A stretch of 50,460 nt of DNA from Flavobacteriales bacterium. GTDB taxonomy: Bacteria; Bacteroidota; Bacteroidia; Flavobacteriales_D; Sanyastnellaceae. Below the pieces are notes generated by a model, which did no database searches, had not been told where the DNA came from, and worked only from the letters and a program-made list of their open reading frames with translations. Positions within the stretch are counted from its first letter, which is position 1. The number at the start of each line of letters is the position of its first letter. A program made the translations under genes and the position numbers. The DNA lies in NCBI GenBank assembly GCA_015665315.1, contig JADFAK010000153.1, positions 1-50,460 of the forward strand, written 5' to 3'. Positions 42,744 to 50,460 of this stretch are shown one piece after another.

Positions 42744-44029
42744 CGAATCACCAATCGTTGATGCTCGATCATTCCGTTCACTAGTCGGAATTCTACGAAA
42801 TAGACACCAGGACTTAGGTTCAACCGCTTGAGGTCGATCTGACGGGTGTCGCCCGAGTAGGATTCAGAAACGACTTGTCCGTTACTTCCCGTAATACGTA
42901 TCATGTCTACCGCCCCTTCTTTTCCATCGATGGACACAAGGTCATGCGCTGGGTTCGGATAGATGGATAGATTGGAATTGGCGTAGAATTCAACAGCTTT
43001 CGGATTCGAGTATTCAAAATCGCCGTTGGTATCTGTTTGCTTCAATCGGTAGTAGCTGACGCCTTCATACGGCTTAGGGTCTATCGAAGTATAGTGATTC
43101 GCGAGCTGCGTTGTGCCAGCCCCTTCCATGCGGAGTACTTCCTCATAATGGACTTGATCTCTAGATCTTTCAATCGTAAAGAAAGCATTGTTCGTTTCAG
43201 AAGCAGTAGCCCAATTTAAATCGACATGATCGTCGGCAGCTTGTGCCTCAAAAGACAAGAGTTCAACCGATAAGAATACAATAGGACATACATCCGGCTC
43301 AGCACCTGGAGTTCCGTTGATAAAAACTCCTGGAACTTGCAGCGTAGTAACTGGAATGAAAACAGAACCATCCGTATTCAGTCGGCGGAACTGCAAATTT
43401 ATAGTCAATGAGAAAATTCCATCTGTGGTAAGCTGTGCAACCAGTAATTTATTGTCAGCATCGGCTTTGCCTTCGCTGTTCGGAGGCAGCCATACTCCAA
43501 ATATACTGGAGCCGACAACATCGTTTACCGTAAATCCGTTGCCCAGTTCAAATTGCGGGAATGGGTTGGGCGTTCCAGTAATTGTAGTGGTGCTGCTGTT
43601 GTATTCATCTATTCCAGTTGGTCCGCTGCCTATGGTGAACCATGAATCATACACGGAAGCTGGTTCAAGTGGGAAGAAGGCGGGATTTACATTGGTTGCT
43701 ATGGCTCCTGAGTTAAACGGAGCTTGAAAGAAAGTCGTAGTTGTGGTTGTAATCCAATTGTTAATGTTGTCGCCATAGATCGCTTGAAGCTCCCAATTGG
43801 GATCGTCCATGCATACATAAATTCGCCAGCAACGAGGTCCAGCAGGGCCAGTGAGCAATGCATCTATTGTCGCTGCATCCGTGGCACCAATTGGAATCTC
43901 TTGAACAGAAATGCCATTAAAAGGGGATTGTGAGCTTCCTGGCACGCTTATAGCCAGCATTGCAATGAGGGCAATGAAAGGGAAAAATGGTTTTCCGAAA
44001 GAATAGCTATTGGAGTAGGTTAGTCTCAA
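42740..44029 (-). CDS. Secreted protein with T9SS sorting domain
   Basis: The 429-residue protein has a longer-than-usual N-terminus before a hydrophobic signal (FFPFIALIAMLAISVPGSSQ). The body is not recognised but resembles secreted Bacteroidota proteins with immunoglobulin-like strands (LSFEAQAADDHVDLNWATAS, ASETNNAFFTIERSRDQVHY). The C-terminal T9SS type A domain is clear (LSIYPNPAHDLVSID ... LSPGVYFVEFRLVNG). A TATATTTG box lies 22 bp before the ATG. The function is unknown. Confidence 0.8.
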   Translation of the reverse strand: MRLTYSNSYSFGKPFFPFIALIAMLAISVPGSSQSPFNGISVQEIPIGATDAATIDALLTGPAGPRCWRIYVCMDDPNWELQAIYGDNINNWITTTTTTFFQAPFNSGAIATNVNPAFFPLEPASVYDSWFTIGSGPTGIDEYNSSTTTITGTPNPFPQFELGNGFTVNDVVGSSIFGVWLPPNSEGKADADNKLLVAQLTTDGIFSLTINLQFRRLNTDGSVFIPVTTLQVPGVFINGTPGAEPDVCPIVFLSVELLSFEAQAADDHVDLNWATASETNNAFFTIERSRDQVHYEEVLRMEGAGTTQLANHYTSIDPKPYEGVSYYRLKQTDTNGDFEYSNPKAVEFYANSNLSIYPNPAHDLVSIDGKEGAVDMIRITGSNGQVVSESYSGDTRQIDLKRLNLSPGVYFVEFRLVNGMIEHQRLVIR

Positions 44030-44051
44030 TTGTTTAGTATTCAGTGAGTAA

Positions 44052-44059
44052 CAAATATA
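44052..44059 (-). promoter_or_regulatory. Candidate -7 box (TATATTTG) for the T9SS gene
   Basis: This is an exact consensus match on the minus strand; the -33 element is weak. Confidence 0.45.
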
Positions 44060-44258
44060 AGAATATTCGATGAATGATGAAAATCATTGATATTATGATT
44101 GTGGCTCCCTGTCTGCTTTAACAGGTCGATCAAAGTCCTACAATATGTTTTTCACCAATGGCTTGCTCGTTAATTTTCCAGTTCAAACGGAAACTTCTTG
44201 ATTTGATTTGGAACTTCGAGCCAATAATCGAGTACACGCAACCAAATTATTTAGAAAT

Positions 44259-44795
44259 ATGGCTTTTAACATAGGATCAATTGTATCGCATCCTTCATTT
44301 GGTGAAGGAGTTATTTTCGCAACCACAGAGACCAAATACAGGGTATACTTTCAAGAAAAAGGAGAAATGGAACTCGCCAAGACCTACGACGGGTTTGAAC
44401 TTATCGAAGAAGGTGAACAGGTAGATAATTCCATTGGTCTCGATGATGTCGTATCGGCCGTGGAAAAAGTATTTGAACAATACCATGAAAGCTATGACCC
44501 AATCGAACTGGGGGATAAATGGGACGGCGGTACCATGATCTTGCAACCGGCAAATCCCGACCTCAAGCCCAAAGAAATTCCAGTCGAGACTTTCTTTCAC
44601 AAAATCGTAATGGTCCGTGATCGAATCCGCGTGATGGAGCAAAACATCAATAGCCATCCGAAGCTTACAGATGAAGACAAAGTCAATCTTCAACAATACA
44701 TTACCAGAATGTATGGCAGTCTGACCACCTTCAACGTTCTCTTCGATAGCAAGGAGCACTATTTTGTGGGAGACTCTTCCAAGTCGTCGAAGTAA
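44259..44795 (+). CDS. Conserved cytoplasmic protein with CarD-like N-terminus
   Basis: The frame opens at 44208, but ATG 44259 ([20 protein letters not shown]) starts the recognisable domain. The first 50 residues ([20 protein letters not shown], then [13 protein letters not shown]) resemble the small SH3/Tudor-like fold found in CarD and at the C-terminus of UvrD-like helicases, which binds RNA polymerase. The rest (about 130 residues) is helical and acidic with no known motif. A transcription-linked role is possible but not shown. It stands alone, followed by the candidate RNA gene. Confidence 0.65.
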   Translation: MAFNIGSIVSHPSFGEGVIFATTETKYRVYFQEKGEMELAKTYDGFELIEEGEQVDNSIGLDDVVSAVEKVFEQYHESYDPIELGDKWDGGTMILQPANPDLKPKEIPVETFFHKIVMVRDRIRVMEQNINSHPKLTDEDKVNLQQYITRMYGSLTTFNVLFDSKEHYFVGDSSKSSK

Positions 44796-44944
44796 AAAAT
44801 GTTTTGATCGACCTATTGGATTTGTCCGGTAGTTCGCTTATCTTAGTTACGTATTCATTCACTGATTACAAAGCATAATCCACATCGGCGGACTATTGTA
44901 AAAACTAACATTTTAAAATATTGGAAACTCGCTCGTAGTTTGCA

Positions 44945-45122
44945 AAGGCAGGCCTCAACCTAAATGGCGTAAGTTGATTTAGGTGGAGCACTTGGTAAGA
45001 ACAATGCAATGCGAAAGTCTTGCACTCTTGCCGCTGAAGTGAGCCCATTGGATCCCTGACCAGGCTCGGAATTTCCATCCATGTCTTGTGAGTTTTTCAC
45101 AAAAAGCCGGTGTGGTTTTTTT
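44945..45122 (+). ncRNA. Candidate structured small RNA, 6S-sized
   Basis: The sequence has nested pairing: ACCTAAAT with ATTTAGGT (hairpin near 44959-44982), CACTT with AAGTG, GGTAAGA with TCTTGCC, and TGCAA with TTGCA enclosing GCGAAAG. A promoter-like GTAGTTTG lies just upstream, and a terminator ends it at 45122. The length of about 180 nt is like that of 6S RNA. It is not tmRNA, RNase P or SRP RNA by motif. The strand is inferred from the terminator. Confidence 0.35.
45101..45122 (+). terminator. Terminator upstream of queE
   Basis: AAAAAGCC (45101-45108) pairs with GGTTTTTT (45114-45121; one G-U), with T residues continuing. A hairpin TTGTGA-TCACAA lies just before. Confidence 0.55.
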
Positions 45123-45180
45123 ATCTCCTCTTTTTTTGTCACTCCTTTTTCGGTTAAGTCGACAAGAAGTCTACAATTCA

Positions 45181-45188
45181 TACTTTTG
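45181..45188 (+). promoter_or_regulatory. Candidate -7 box (TACTTTTG) for queE
   Basis: This exact consensus match lies 21 bp before ATG 45210 and rules out the far-upstream ATG at 45081. Confidence 0.5.
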
Positions 45189-45209
45189 CAGCTCAAAATT
45201 GATGTCGCT

Positions 45210-45812
45210 ATGAGCAAGCAGCTTCCTGTAATGGAGCAATTTTACACGGTACAAGGTGAAGGGAACTTCGCTGGAAGCCCCGCCTACTTCGTCCGTCTGG
45301 CTGGATGCGATGTGGGGTGCACATGGTGTGATGTCAAAGAAAGCTGGGATGCGCTGGCATACCCGAAAATTCCTATCGATGAGATTGTGGAGGCGGTTGT
45401 TGGCTCTGGAACGCGCATAGCAGTGATCACAGGAGGAGAACCCTTGATGTATGATTTGGGCCCTTTGACAGCAGCGCTTAAGAATGAAGGAATTCGCACG
45501 CATATCGAGACCTCTGGAGCACATCCTATGTCCGGAGACTGGGATTGGATATGCTTCTCACCTAAAAAGTTCAAAGCTCCGTTAGAGCCTATTTATCAAT
45601 TGGCGCACGAACTAAAAGTCGTCGTTTTTAATCGACATGATTTGTCATGGGCCGAAGGCCATGCAGAGAAACTCGACTCCAACTGCATGCTCTATTTGCA
45701 ACCGGAATGGGATAAACGAGATGATACCACGCCCTTGATTTTAAACTATGTTCGCGAACACCCGCAATGGCGGATTTCCGTGCAAACGCATAAGTTTATC
45801 GGAGTCCCTTAA
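45210..45812 (+). CDS. queE: 7-carboxy-7-deazaguanine synthase QueE
   Basis: The 200-residue radical SAM enzyme makes 7-carboxy-7-deazaguanine for queuosine in tRNA. The start ATG 45210 gives the family N-terminus (LPVMEQFYTVQGEGNFAGSP). The cluster motif is CDVGCTWCDVKESW, and TGGEPLMYDL follows. Length is normal for the short form. It converges with a reductase gene; the stops overlap on TTAA (45809-45812). Confidence 0.95.
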   Translation: MSKQLPVMEQFYTVQGEGNFAGSPAYFVRLAGCDVGCTWCDVKESWDALAYPKIPIDEIVEAVVGSGTRIAVITGGEPLMYDLGPLTAALKNEGIRTHIETSGAHPMSGDWDWICFSPKKFKAPLEPIYQLAHELKVVVFNRHDLSWAEGHAEKLDSNCMLYLQPEWDKRDDTTPLILNYVREHPQWRISVQTHKFIGVP

Positions 45813-46888
45813 ATATCGTCGTAAGAAATCTTGACAACCGGAGAGGCGGGATGTGACTGACAGGTTAGTATATAGCCATCCGCAATTTCTCCATCGGTCA
45901 AAGCATAGTTGCTTTCCATTTCAACTTTACCCTCCTGAAGTTTGGCCTTGCATGTTGTGCACACGCCACCCTTGCATGAATAAGGAGCGTCAATTCCAGC
46001 GTCGATAGCTGCATCCAAGACAACGATTCCTTTTGATGACAAAGTGAATTCTTCTTCTTCGTCATCTAGAACAACAATAATCTTGGCGTCCCCAGACCAA
46101 TTTGAATGATCTTCTACGGGCGCTTTTGCTGGCTTGTTTTCATCTTCATCCGGCTCTGAAAAGTGCTCCATGTGAATCAAGTCCTTTGAGATTCCCAATT
46201 CAGTAAGCCCGTCCTGAACCGATTTCATCATGCCCGACGGTCCGCACACGAAATACTCTCGAGGCAATTGATCATGAACGAGTGCCTTCGTCAATTCCCA
46301 GGTCTTCTCGAAGTCAATTCTACCGCTGGATGAAGGAGTTCCCAACGATCGATCGGAGAATATGTGGACGACATCAAGTGATTCGTGCTCGTGAGCCATT
46401 TGCGCTAGCTCATCATAAAACATACAAAATGAACGCCCGGTGTTTCCGTAGAATAGAGTGACCTTGTGCCCAAGTCGATGACGAACGGCCCATTTAATTA
46501 TCGAGAGAATAGGTGTTATTCCGCTTCCTGCCGCAAAAAGGACGAAATGTTTTTGCTCTTCCTCAGCTGACTGGTTGGGATGAAAATGTCCCATCGGAAG
46601 CATGCTTTGAATTTCATCACCCACCCGCAAAGATTGGTTTAGAAACACCGAAACAGTGCCCTTTTCCACCGCTTTTACACCCACTCGAAGAATTTCGTCA
46701 TGGGGTGCCGAACAGATCGAATAAGATCGGCGATGCTCTTCACCGTTGATCAGCATTTTGAAGGTTAAGTATTGTCCCGGAATAAAGTTGAAATCCGTCT
46801 TGTTGTTCTGGGGATCGAGTGCAATGGAAACAGATTGATCCGTTTCTTGGCGTATTTCTTGGACGCGGAGGGGGTAAAAGTGAGCCAT
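45809..46888 (-). CDS. PaaE-like flavin/2Fe-2S reductase
   Basis: The 359-residue protein has an FAD-binding ferredoxin-reductase domain (RRSYSICSAPHDE, GVKAVEKGTVSVFLNQSLRV) and an NAD-binding domain (LFAAGSGITPILSIIKWA, YFVCGPSGMMKSV). A C-terminal plant-type 2Fe-2S ferredoxin domain has its Cys ligands in YSCKGGVCTTCKAKL and YILTCQSHP. This architecture is that of PaaE, the reductase of phenylacetyl-CoA epoxidase, but paaABCD are not present here, so it may serve another oxygenase. The stop overlaps that of queE. Confidence 0.9.
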   Translation of the reverse strand: MAHFYPLRVQEIRQETDQSVSIALDPQNNKTDFNFIPGQYLTFKMLINGEEHRRSYSICSAPHDEILRVGVKAVEKGTVSVFLNQSLRVGDEIQSMLPMGHFHPNQSAEEEQKHFVLFAAGSGITPILSIIKWAVRHRLGHKVTLFYGNTGRSFCMFYDELAQMAHEHESLDVVHIFSDRSLGTPSSSGRIDFEKTWELTKALVHDQLPREYFVCGPSGMMKSVQDGLTELGISKDLIHMEHFSEPDEDENKPAKAPVEDHSNWSGDAKIIVVLDDEEEEFTLSSKGIVVLDAAIDAGIDAPYSCKGGVCTTCKAKLQEGKVEMESNYALTDGEIADGYILTCQSHPASPVVKISYDDI

Positions 46889-46891
46889 GTT

Positions 46892-47383
46892 TTATTTGAC
46901 AGAATTCAATACTTTATTAACTTCTTCAGGGTTTTTCCAATCCATGTACTCAACATGTTCGAATACAACCTCACCATTTGTGTTCATCACAAACAATGTA
47001 GGCAGTGTATAGATGTCGATGTCATGCAAAGATCCTTGGAGCTTGTACATAGGAAAAGGAACTTGATAGGATGTCCTGAACTTTTCTACTATTTGTGGAG
47101 TGTCGTCGGTCAGACCGATAACCTCAATGTTGTTTTCCTTGAGAAGACCATACTGCGCGACGATTTCTGGAATTTCCTTGTGACACGTGCCACACCAGCC
47201 TGCATAGAAAACCACGAGTACATTGGTTTCTAAGAAGGAGTCCAATGAGTCCAATCCATTTGCAGTTTGAAATACGACCCGCTTCTCGGCGATATCGGGT
47301 GCTATTCGGTATCGCTTGTACATGAAAAGTCCTACGACAATAGCTACTACTAGGAATAATATGTTTACGACGCGTTTGGACAT
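46892..47383 (-). CDS. Membrane-anchored thioredoxin-like protein
   Basis: The 163-residue protein has an N-terminal membrane anchor (VVNILFLVVAIVVGLFMYKR) and a TlpA/thioredoxin fold with the active site WCGTC and the cis-Pro motif YTLPTLFV. It should act as a periplasmic thiol reductase. Its ATG overlaps the stop of the upstream DUF4412 gene by one base (TAATG). The reductase gene follows after 3 bp. Confidence 0.88.
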   Translation of the reverse strand: MSKRVVNILFLVVAIVVGLFMYKRYRIAPDIAEKRVVFQTANGLDSLDSFLETNVLVVFYAGWCGTCHKEIPEIVAQYGLLKENNIEVIGLTDDTPQIVEKFRTSYQVPFPMYKLQGSLHDIDIYTLPTLFVMNTNGEVVFEHVEYMDWKNPEEVNKVLNSVK

Positions 47384-48027
47384 TAGCCGCCGTACATGTT
47401 TTGCAGCTCTTGCTGAGTAACGACCTTGTATTCTGCCGGAGCTACAAAGACTGAGTCGTCGATCTTTTTCTTTTCAACCCGGGTCGCCACAAATTTCATT
47501 TCCACTCCTTCAGCAACAACAGAATATTCCAGAGCAAAACCTTTGAGCGTACCGAACTGCTCGGTGCCACCGCTAAATTCACTCGTATAGTATACTGTCA
47601 TGGGTTCTTTTAACCCTTCAGTCCGAATAAGCGCTTTTTTGCATTTGTACCCGGCAATAGTCTTCGTCTCATCGACATACTCGATCTCGATTTTGGCCGA
47701 TTCAGCTTTCATCTCTTCCATGTCATCCAGGGGCGACGTCATGGCAATTTTATTTCCCAAGACATCCATCAAGGTCACCATGTAATTTGTTTCCATATTG
47801 GCAATCACGATTTGTGATCCTGTTATGGGGGACTTTTGCTCGGTGCGAGATTTAGCGCCTTTGAGCTGCATTTTCATTTCAACTGGGAGCATGGACTCCA
47901 TGCCTGCCATCTCAGCCGGCAGGTTGGCGTATTTAATGGAGAAATCGATTTCTCCTTCAAAGCTGTCCTGTCCGGTGCTTATCAGCGCCAAGATTAAAAA
48001 GGGAATGAGTACTAGTTTCTTAAACAT
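47383..48027 (-). CDS. DUF4412 family secreted protein
   Basis: The 214-residue protein has a signal peptide (MFKKLVLIPFLILALISTGQ) and the DUF4412 pattern (FEGEIDFSIKYANLPAEMAG ... TIAGYKCKKALIRTEGLKE ... YYTSEFSGG). It is a beta-rich periplasmic or outer-membrane-facing family of unknown function. It is coupled to the thioredoxin-like gene and follows the E1 gene by 15 bp. Confidence 0.85.
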   Translation of the reverse strand: MFKKLVLIPFLILALISTGQDSFEGEIDFSIKYANLPAEMAGMESMLPVEMKMQLKGAKSRTEQKSPITGSQIVIANMETNYMVTLMDVLGNKIAMTSPLDDMEEMKAESAKIEIEYVDETKTIAGYKCKKALIRTEGLKEPMTVYYTSEFSGGTEQFGTLKGFALEYSVVAEGVEMKFVATRVEKKKIDDSVFVAPAEYKVVTQQELQNMYGG

Positions 48028-48042
48028 AAGGATGGTTTTTCA

Positions 48043-50124
48043 TTAGTAAGTCAACAAGCTACGCAAAGCTGATGCCACTTTGTCGGCATTGTTTAACATC
48101 GCACTTTCCAAAGTCGAATTTAAAGGAATAGCAGGTACATTCACCGAACCTGCAACTTTAACAGGAGCATCTAAAGATTCGAAACAATTCTCAGCTACGA
48201 AACCCGCCAATGCCTGGGCAAAGCTGTTTTGAACGGCCTCTTCTGTGACGATTAGGCATCGATTGCATTTATTTACAGCTTCCATTACAGCACTTTCATC
48301 ATACGGAGAAAGAGACCTTAAATCAACAATCTCTACCTGACCTTTGAACTGCTCCGCAGCTTCGAGCGACCAATAAACTCCTCGGCCGTAAGTAATGACG
48401 GCTACTGATTCACTATCACTTGCTTCCAACACTACACGCGCTTTGCCAATTGGAATAACATAGTCCTTGTCCGGTTCGACAGTCCGCGCTCCTTCCGTAC
48501 CCTTGATTTTAGACCAGTACAAGCCTTTGTGTTCAAGGACAACTACAGGGTTGGGGTCGTAGAATGCCGACTTAAGTAGTCCTTTGAGATCGGCGCCGGT
48601 TGATGGGTAAACAACTTTGATTCCGCGGATATTGGCAAGGACAGACTCAACACTCGATGAGTGGTAAGGCCCGCCACTTCCGTAGGCTCCAATAGGAACT
48701 CGTATTACGGCACTTGCTGGCCATTTGCCATTGGATAGATAGTAGCTTCGGCTGAGCTCAGTAAAGAGTTGGTTTAGGCCTGGCCAGATATAATCGGCAA
48801 ATTGAACTTCAACGATTGGCTTCAGCCCCGTGGCAGCCATGCCGACCGTGCTACCGATAATGAATGCTTCCTGTATGGGGGTGTTGAAGACACGCGTGTC
48901 GCCAAATTTTTGCGCTAGTGTAGCCGCTTCACGGAATACTCCACCTAGTCTGCCTCCCACATCTTGGCCGTAAAGCAATGCTTCTGGATGTGCCTCGAGA
49001 ATCTCTTGCATGGCAAACAAAGCACTGTCTACCATTACGGTAGATTCTTTCCCTGCTGGCTCGCGCTCTCCTCGTTCCTCGGTGATCGGGGTAGGAGCAA
49101 AGCTAAAATTGGTCAAATCGGTAGGATCGGGATCCTCAGCGTTTAAAGCTCGGTCGTAGTCAGACTGTACCAGGTCCTTGGCCTCTTGAGCCAATATGTC
49201 CAAGTCCTTTTGAGAAAAACCGAGTTCAATTAACTGTTTGGTAAACAAGGGATATGGATCTCTCTTGGCGTGTTCTTCTAAATCATCTCGGTACCACTCC
49301 ATGCGCACACCAGAAGTATGGTGATTGAGCAGAGGAACTTTTGCGTGAATCATGAACGGTCGGCGCTCTTCCCGCACTGTGTCAATCACCTCGTTCAGCA
49401 GATTGTAACAGGCAATAAAATCATTTCCTTCGACTTGTCGGGCCTCAATATTGGGGAAGGCTTTGGCGAAATCCATGGCATTTCCAAAGTGAATTTCCTT
49501 TGCCTTGGCCGAGATGTCCCATTCATTGTCCTGAACCAAATAAATGATCGGGAATTTTTTCAGGGAAGCCATATGAAAGGCTTCTGCTACTTCTCCTTCG
49601 GTCATGGCCGCATCGCCAATAGAGCAAACCACTACGGGATGGTCGGCGCTACTTTCAAATTGATCCAATTCATGCAATTCGCGGTATTGAACTCCCATGG
49701 CCACACCAGTCGTAGGAATGGCTTGCATTCCAGTCGCCGAGCTCTGGTGCGGAATCTTTGGCATCCCCTCCCTGTTCAAACTTGGATGACCATAATACGT
49801 GCGACCTCCAGAAAAGGGGTCGTCTTTCTTGGCCATCAGTTGAAGCATGAGTTCATAGGGCTCCAATCCCATTCCCAGCAAGATAGAATCATCACGGTAA
49901 TAGGCGCTCAAATAATCCTGCGATCGTAATTGGAGACCCAAAGCAAGTTGAATTGCTTCGTGCCCGCGAGAAGTCGCATGCACATATTTTGAGGTGAACT
50001 TGGCGTTTTTCTCAAACAATTCGGTCATGCTCTTTGCCGTAGACATAAGCTTGTATGCCTTGAGCAGTAAGTCTCCTGAGATATGGCCTTCTTTCTTATT
50101 CAATTTTTTTTCTAGGGTTTCCAT
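48043..50124 (-). CDS. 2-Oxoacid dehydrogenase E1, alpha and beta fused
   Basis: The 693-residue enzyme is the thiamine-diphosphate E1 component of a branched-chain 2-oxoacid dehydrogenase or related complex. Residues 1-330 are the alpha part with the ThDP motif GDAAMTEGEVAEAFHMASLK and the phosphorylation-loop-like HHTSGVRMEWY. Residues 365-693 are the beta part (LYGQDVGGRLGGVFREAATL, RVPIGAYGSGGPYHSSSVES). This fused form is usual in Bacteroidota. E2 and E3 genes are not in the window. The start is ATG 50124, and the gene may be transcribed with the DUF4412, thioredoxin and reductase genes. Confidence 0.93.
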   Translation of the reverse strand: METLEKKLNKKEGHISGDLLLKAYKLMSTAKSMTELFEKNAKFTSKYVHATSRGHEAIQLALGLQLRSQDYLSAYYRDDSILLGMGLEPYELMLQLMAKKDDPFSGGRTYYGHPSLNREGMPKIPHQSSATGMQAIPTTGVAMGVQYRELHELDQFESSADHPVVVCSIGDAAMTEGEVAEAFHMASLKKFPIIYLVQDNEWDISAKAKEIHFGNAMDFAKAFPNIEARQVEGNDFIACYNLLNEVIDTVREERRPFMIHAKVPLLNHHTSGVRMEWYRDDLEEHAKRDPYPLFTKQLIELGFSQKDLDILAQEAKDLVQSDYDRALNAEDPDPTDLTNFSFAPTPITEERGEREPAGKESTVMVDSALFAMQEILEAHPEALLYGQDVGGRLGGVFREAATLAQKFGDTRVFNTPIQEAFIIGSTVGMAATGLKPIVEVQFADYIWPGLNQLFTELSRSYYLSNGKWPASAVIRVPIGAYGSGGPYHSSSVESVLANIRGIKVVYPSTGADLKGLLKSAFYDPNPVVVLEHKGLYWSKIKGTEGARTVEPDKDYVIPIGKARVVLEASDSESVAVITYGRGVYWSLEAAEQFKGQVEIVDLRSLSPYDESAVMEAVNKCNRCLIVTEEAVQNSFAQALAGFVAENCFESLDAPVKVAGSVNVPAIPLNSTLESAMLNNADKVASALRSLLTY

Positions 50125-50460
50125 CTAGCTGAAATGCACGGTTGACAAGCGCCGCAAGTTACGAAGTTTGACTTCAATGCGCATGTGTTTTGCGAAGAAT
50201 CTGGATGAAAATTTAGTCTGCTCAAACTCTCCAAATCAAGGCGCCGACAACAATCAGTATGGAAGTTTTCACGAATTTCTGTTTATAAGTCGCAATGGCG
50301 CTGAATCGCGTGAAGACACTGGTTTTCAGCGTGTTGTAGGAAAGCTCCTACACCTATGTAGGGTGTTTATCTTACACTTGTTGCCCAACTCAATTCTAGA
50401 TTTGACCCAGTGTTCAAACAAAGATGAGCACATAATAAATAGTTAGTTATATAGTAGTTA
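50125..50460. other. Gap upstream of the E1 gene with alternative hairpins
   Basis: No gene was recognised to the window edge. The only structure is a set of three mutually pairing segments at 50335-50362: TGTAGGA with TCCTACA, or TCCTACA with TGTAGG, a switch-like arrangement. Confidence 0.5.

Larger units (their letters stand above)
44796..45209. other. Gap between the CarD-like gene and queE
   Basis: There is no gene. The gap holds the candidate RNA (44945-45122), its terminator and the queE promoter. Confidence 0.6.

Noticed and set aside
44945-45122. tmRNA, RNase P RNA, SRP RNA or a tRNA at this site
   Set aside because: None of their conserved sequence blocks is present, so only a generic structured RNA was called.
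48043-50124. Two separate genes for E1 alpha and beta
   Set aside because: The frame is continuous across the junction and the fused form is common in Bacteroidota.
50168-50446. A 92-codon plus-strand frame at the window end
   Set aside because: It has no recognisable domain, includes the hairpin switch, and its start lies in the probable E1 promoter region.

Overview
The window reads as a chromosomal segment of a free-living, probably marine or aquatic member of the Bacteroidota, most likely Flavobacteriales or a Cryomorphaceae/Schleiferiaceae-like lineage. The evidence is several secreted proteins with C-terminal type IX secretion (T9SS) sorting domains, many Bacteroidota-type promoters (TTG, about 18 bp, TAnnTTTG), little sign of Shine-Dalgarno sequences, the Bacteroidota-specific DUF4295 gene behind rpmG, and a fused E1 alpha/beta 2-oxoacid dehydrogenase. 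No phage, plasmid, transposase or CRISPR signal was seen.

Layout. 0-7.7 kb: a truncated secreted protein, a SulP anion transporter, a membrane-anchored EreA/ChaN-like protein, rlmF, an OB-fold T9SS protein, rluF, an SRPBCC protein and an MgtC-like protein. Copies of a short palindromic repeat lie between these genes. 7.7-12.6 kb: an accessory island holding two tandem T9SS paralogues in about 2.1 kb repeat cassettes, remnants of a third cassette and a perfect 111-bp tandem duplication. 12.7-13.0 kb: tRNA-Pro and tRNA-Arg. 13.1-20.7 kb: an inorganic-carbon locus with a small His-containing protein, a giant SulP-DabA fusion, DabB and a DUF2490 protein. 20.8-27.4 kb: a DUF1295 membrane protein, a T9SS subtilase coupled to a lipoprotein, and a secreted protein with a thioester-domain-like motif. 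27.4-37 kb: feoA and feoB (convergent), maf, guaA, a LysM/periplasmic-binding-like protein, hemF and a PP2C/SpoIIE phosphatase. 36.5-45 kb: lolA, ftsK, rpmG, DUF4295, ftsY, rimO and a T9SS protein. 45-50 kb: a candidate structured RNA, queE, a PaaE-type reductase, a thioredoxin-like protein, DUF4412 and the fused 2-oxoacid dehydrogenase E1.

The most notable system is the inorganic-carbon locus. Its DabA half (DUF2309) keeps all four expected zinc ligands, is fused in frame behind a complete SulP transporter with a STAS domain, and is followed 8 bp later by the NuoL-like subunit DabB. This suggests a one-polypeptide union of a bicarbonate-type transporter with a vectorial CO2 hydratase in an organism that shows no carbon-fixation genes here. 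Other structures worth checking are the T9SS cassette array, the dispersed palindromic repeat that also appears inside coding linkers of feoB and ftsK, the convergent gene pairs that share overlapping stop codons (feoA/feoB on a palindromic CTAG), probable leaderless starts at guaA and ftsY, and a possible 6S-sized RNA upstream of queE.
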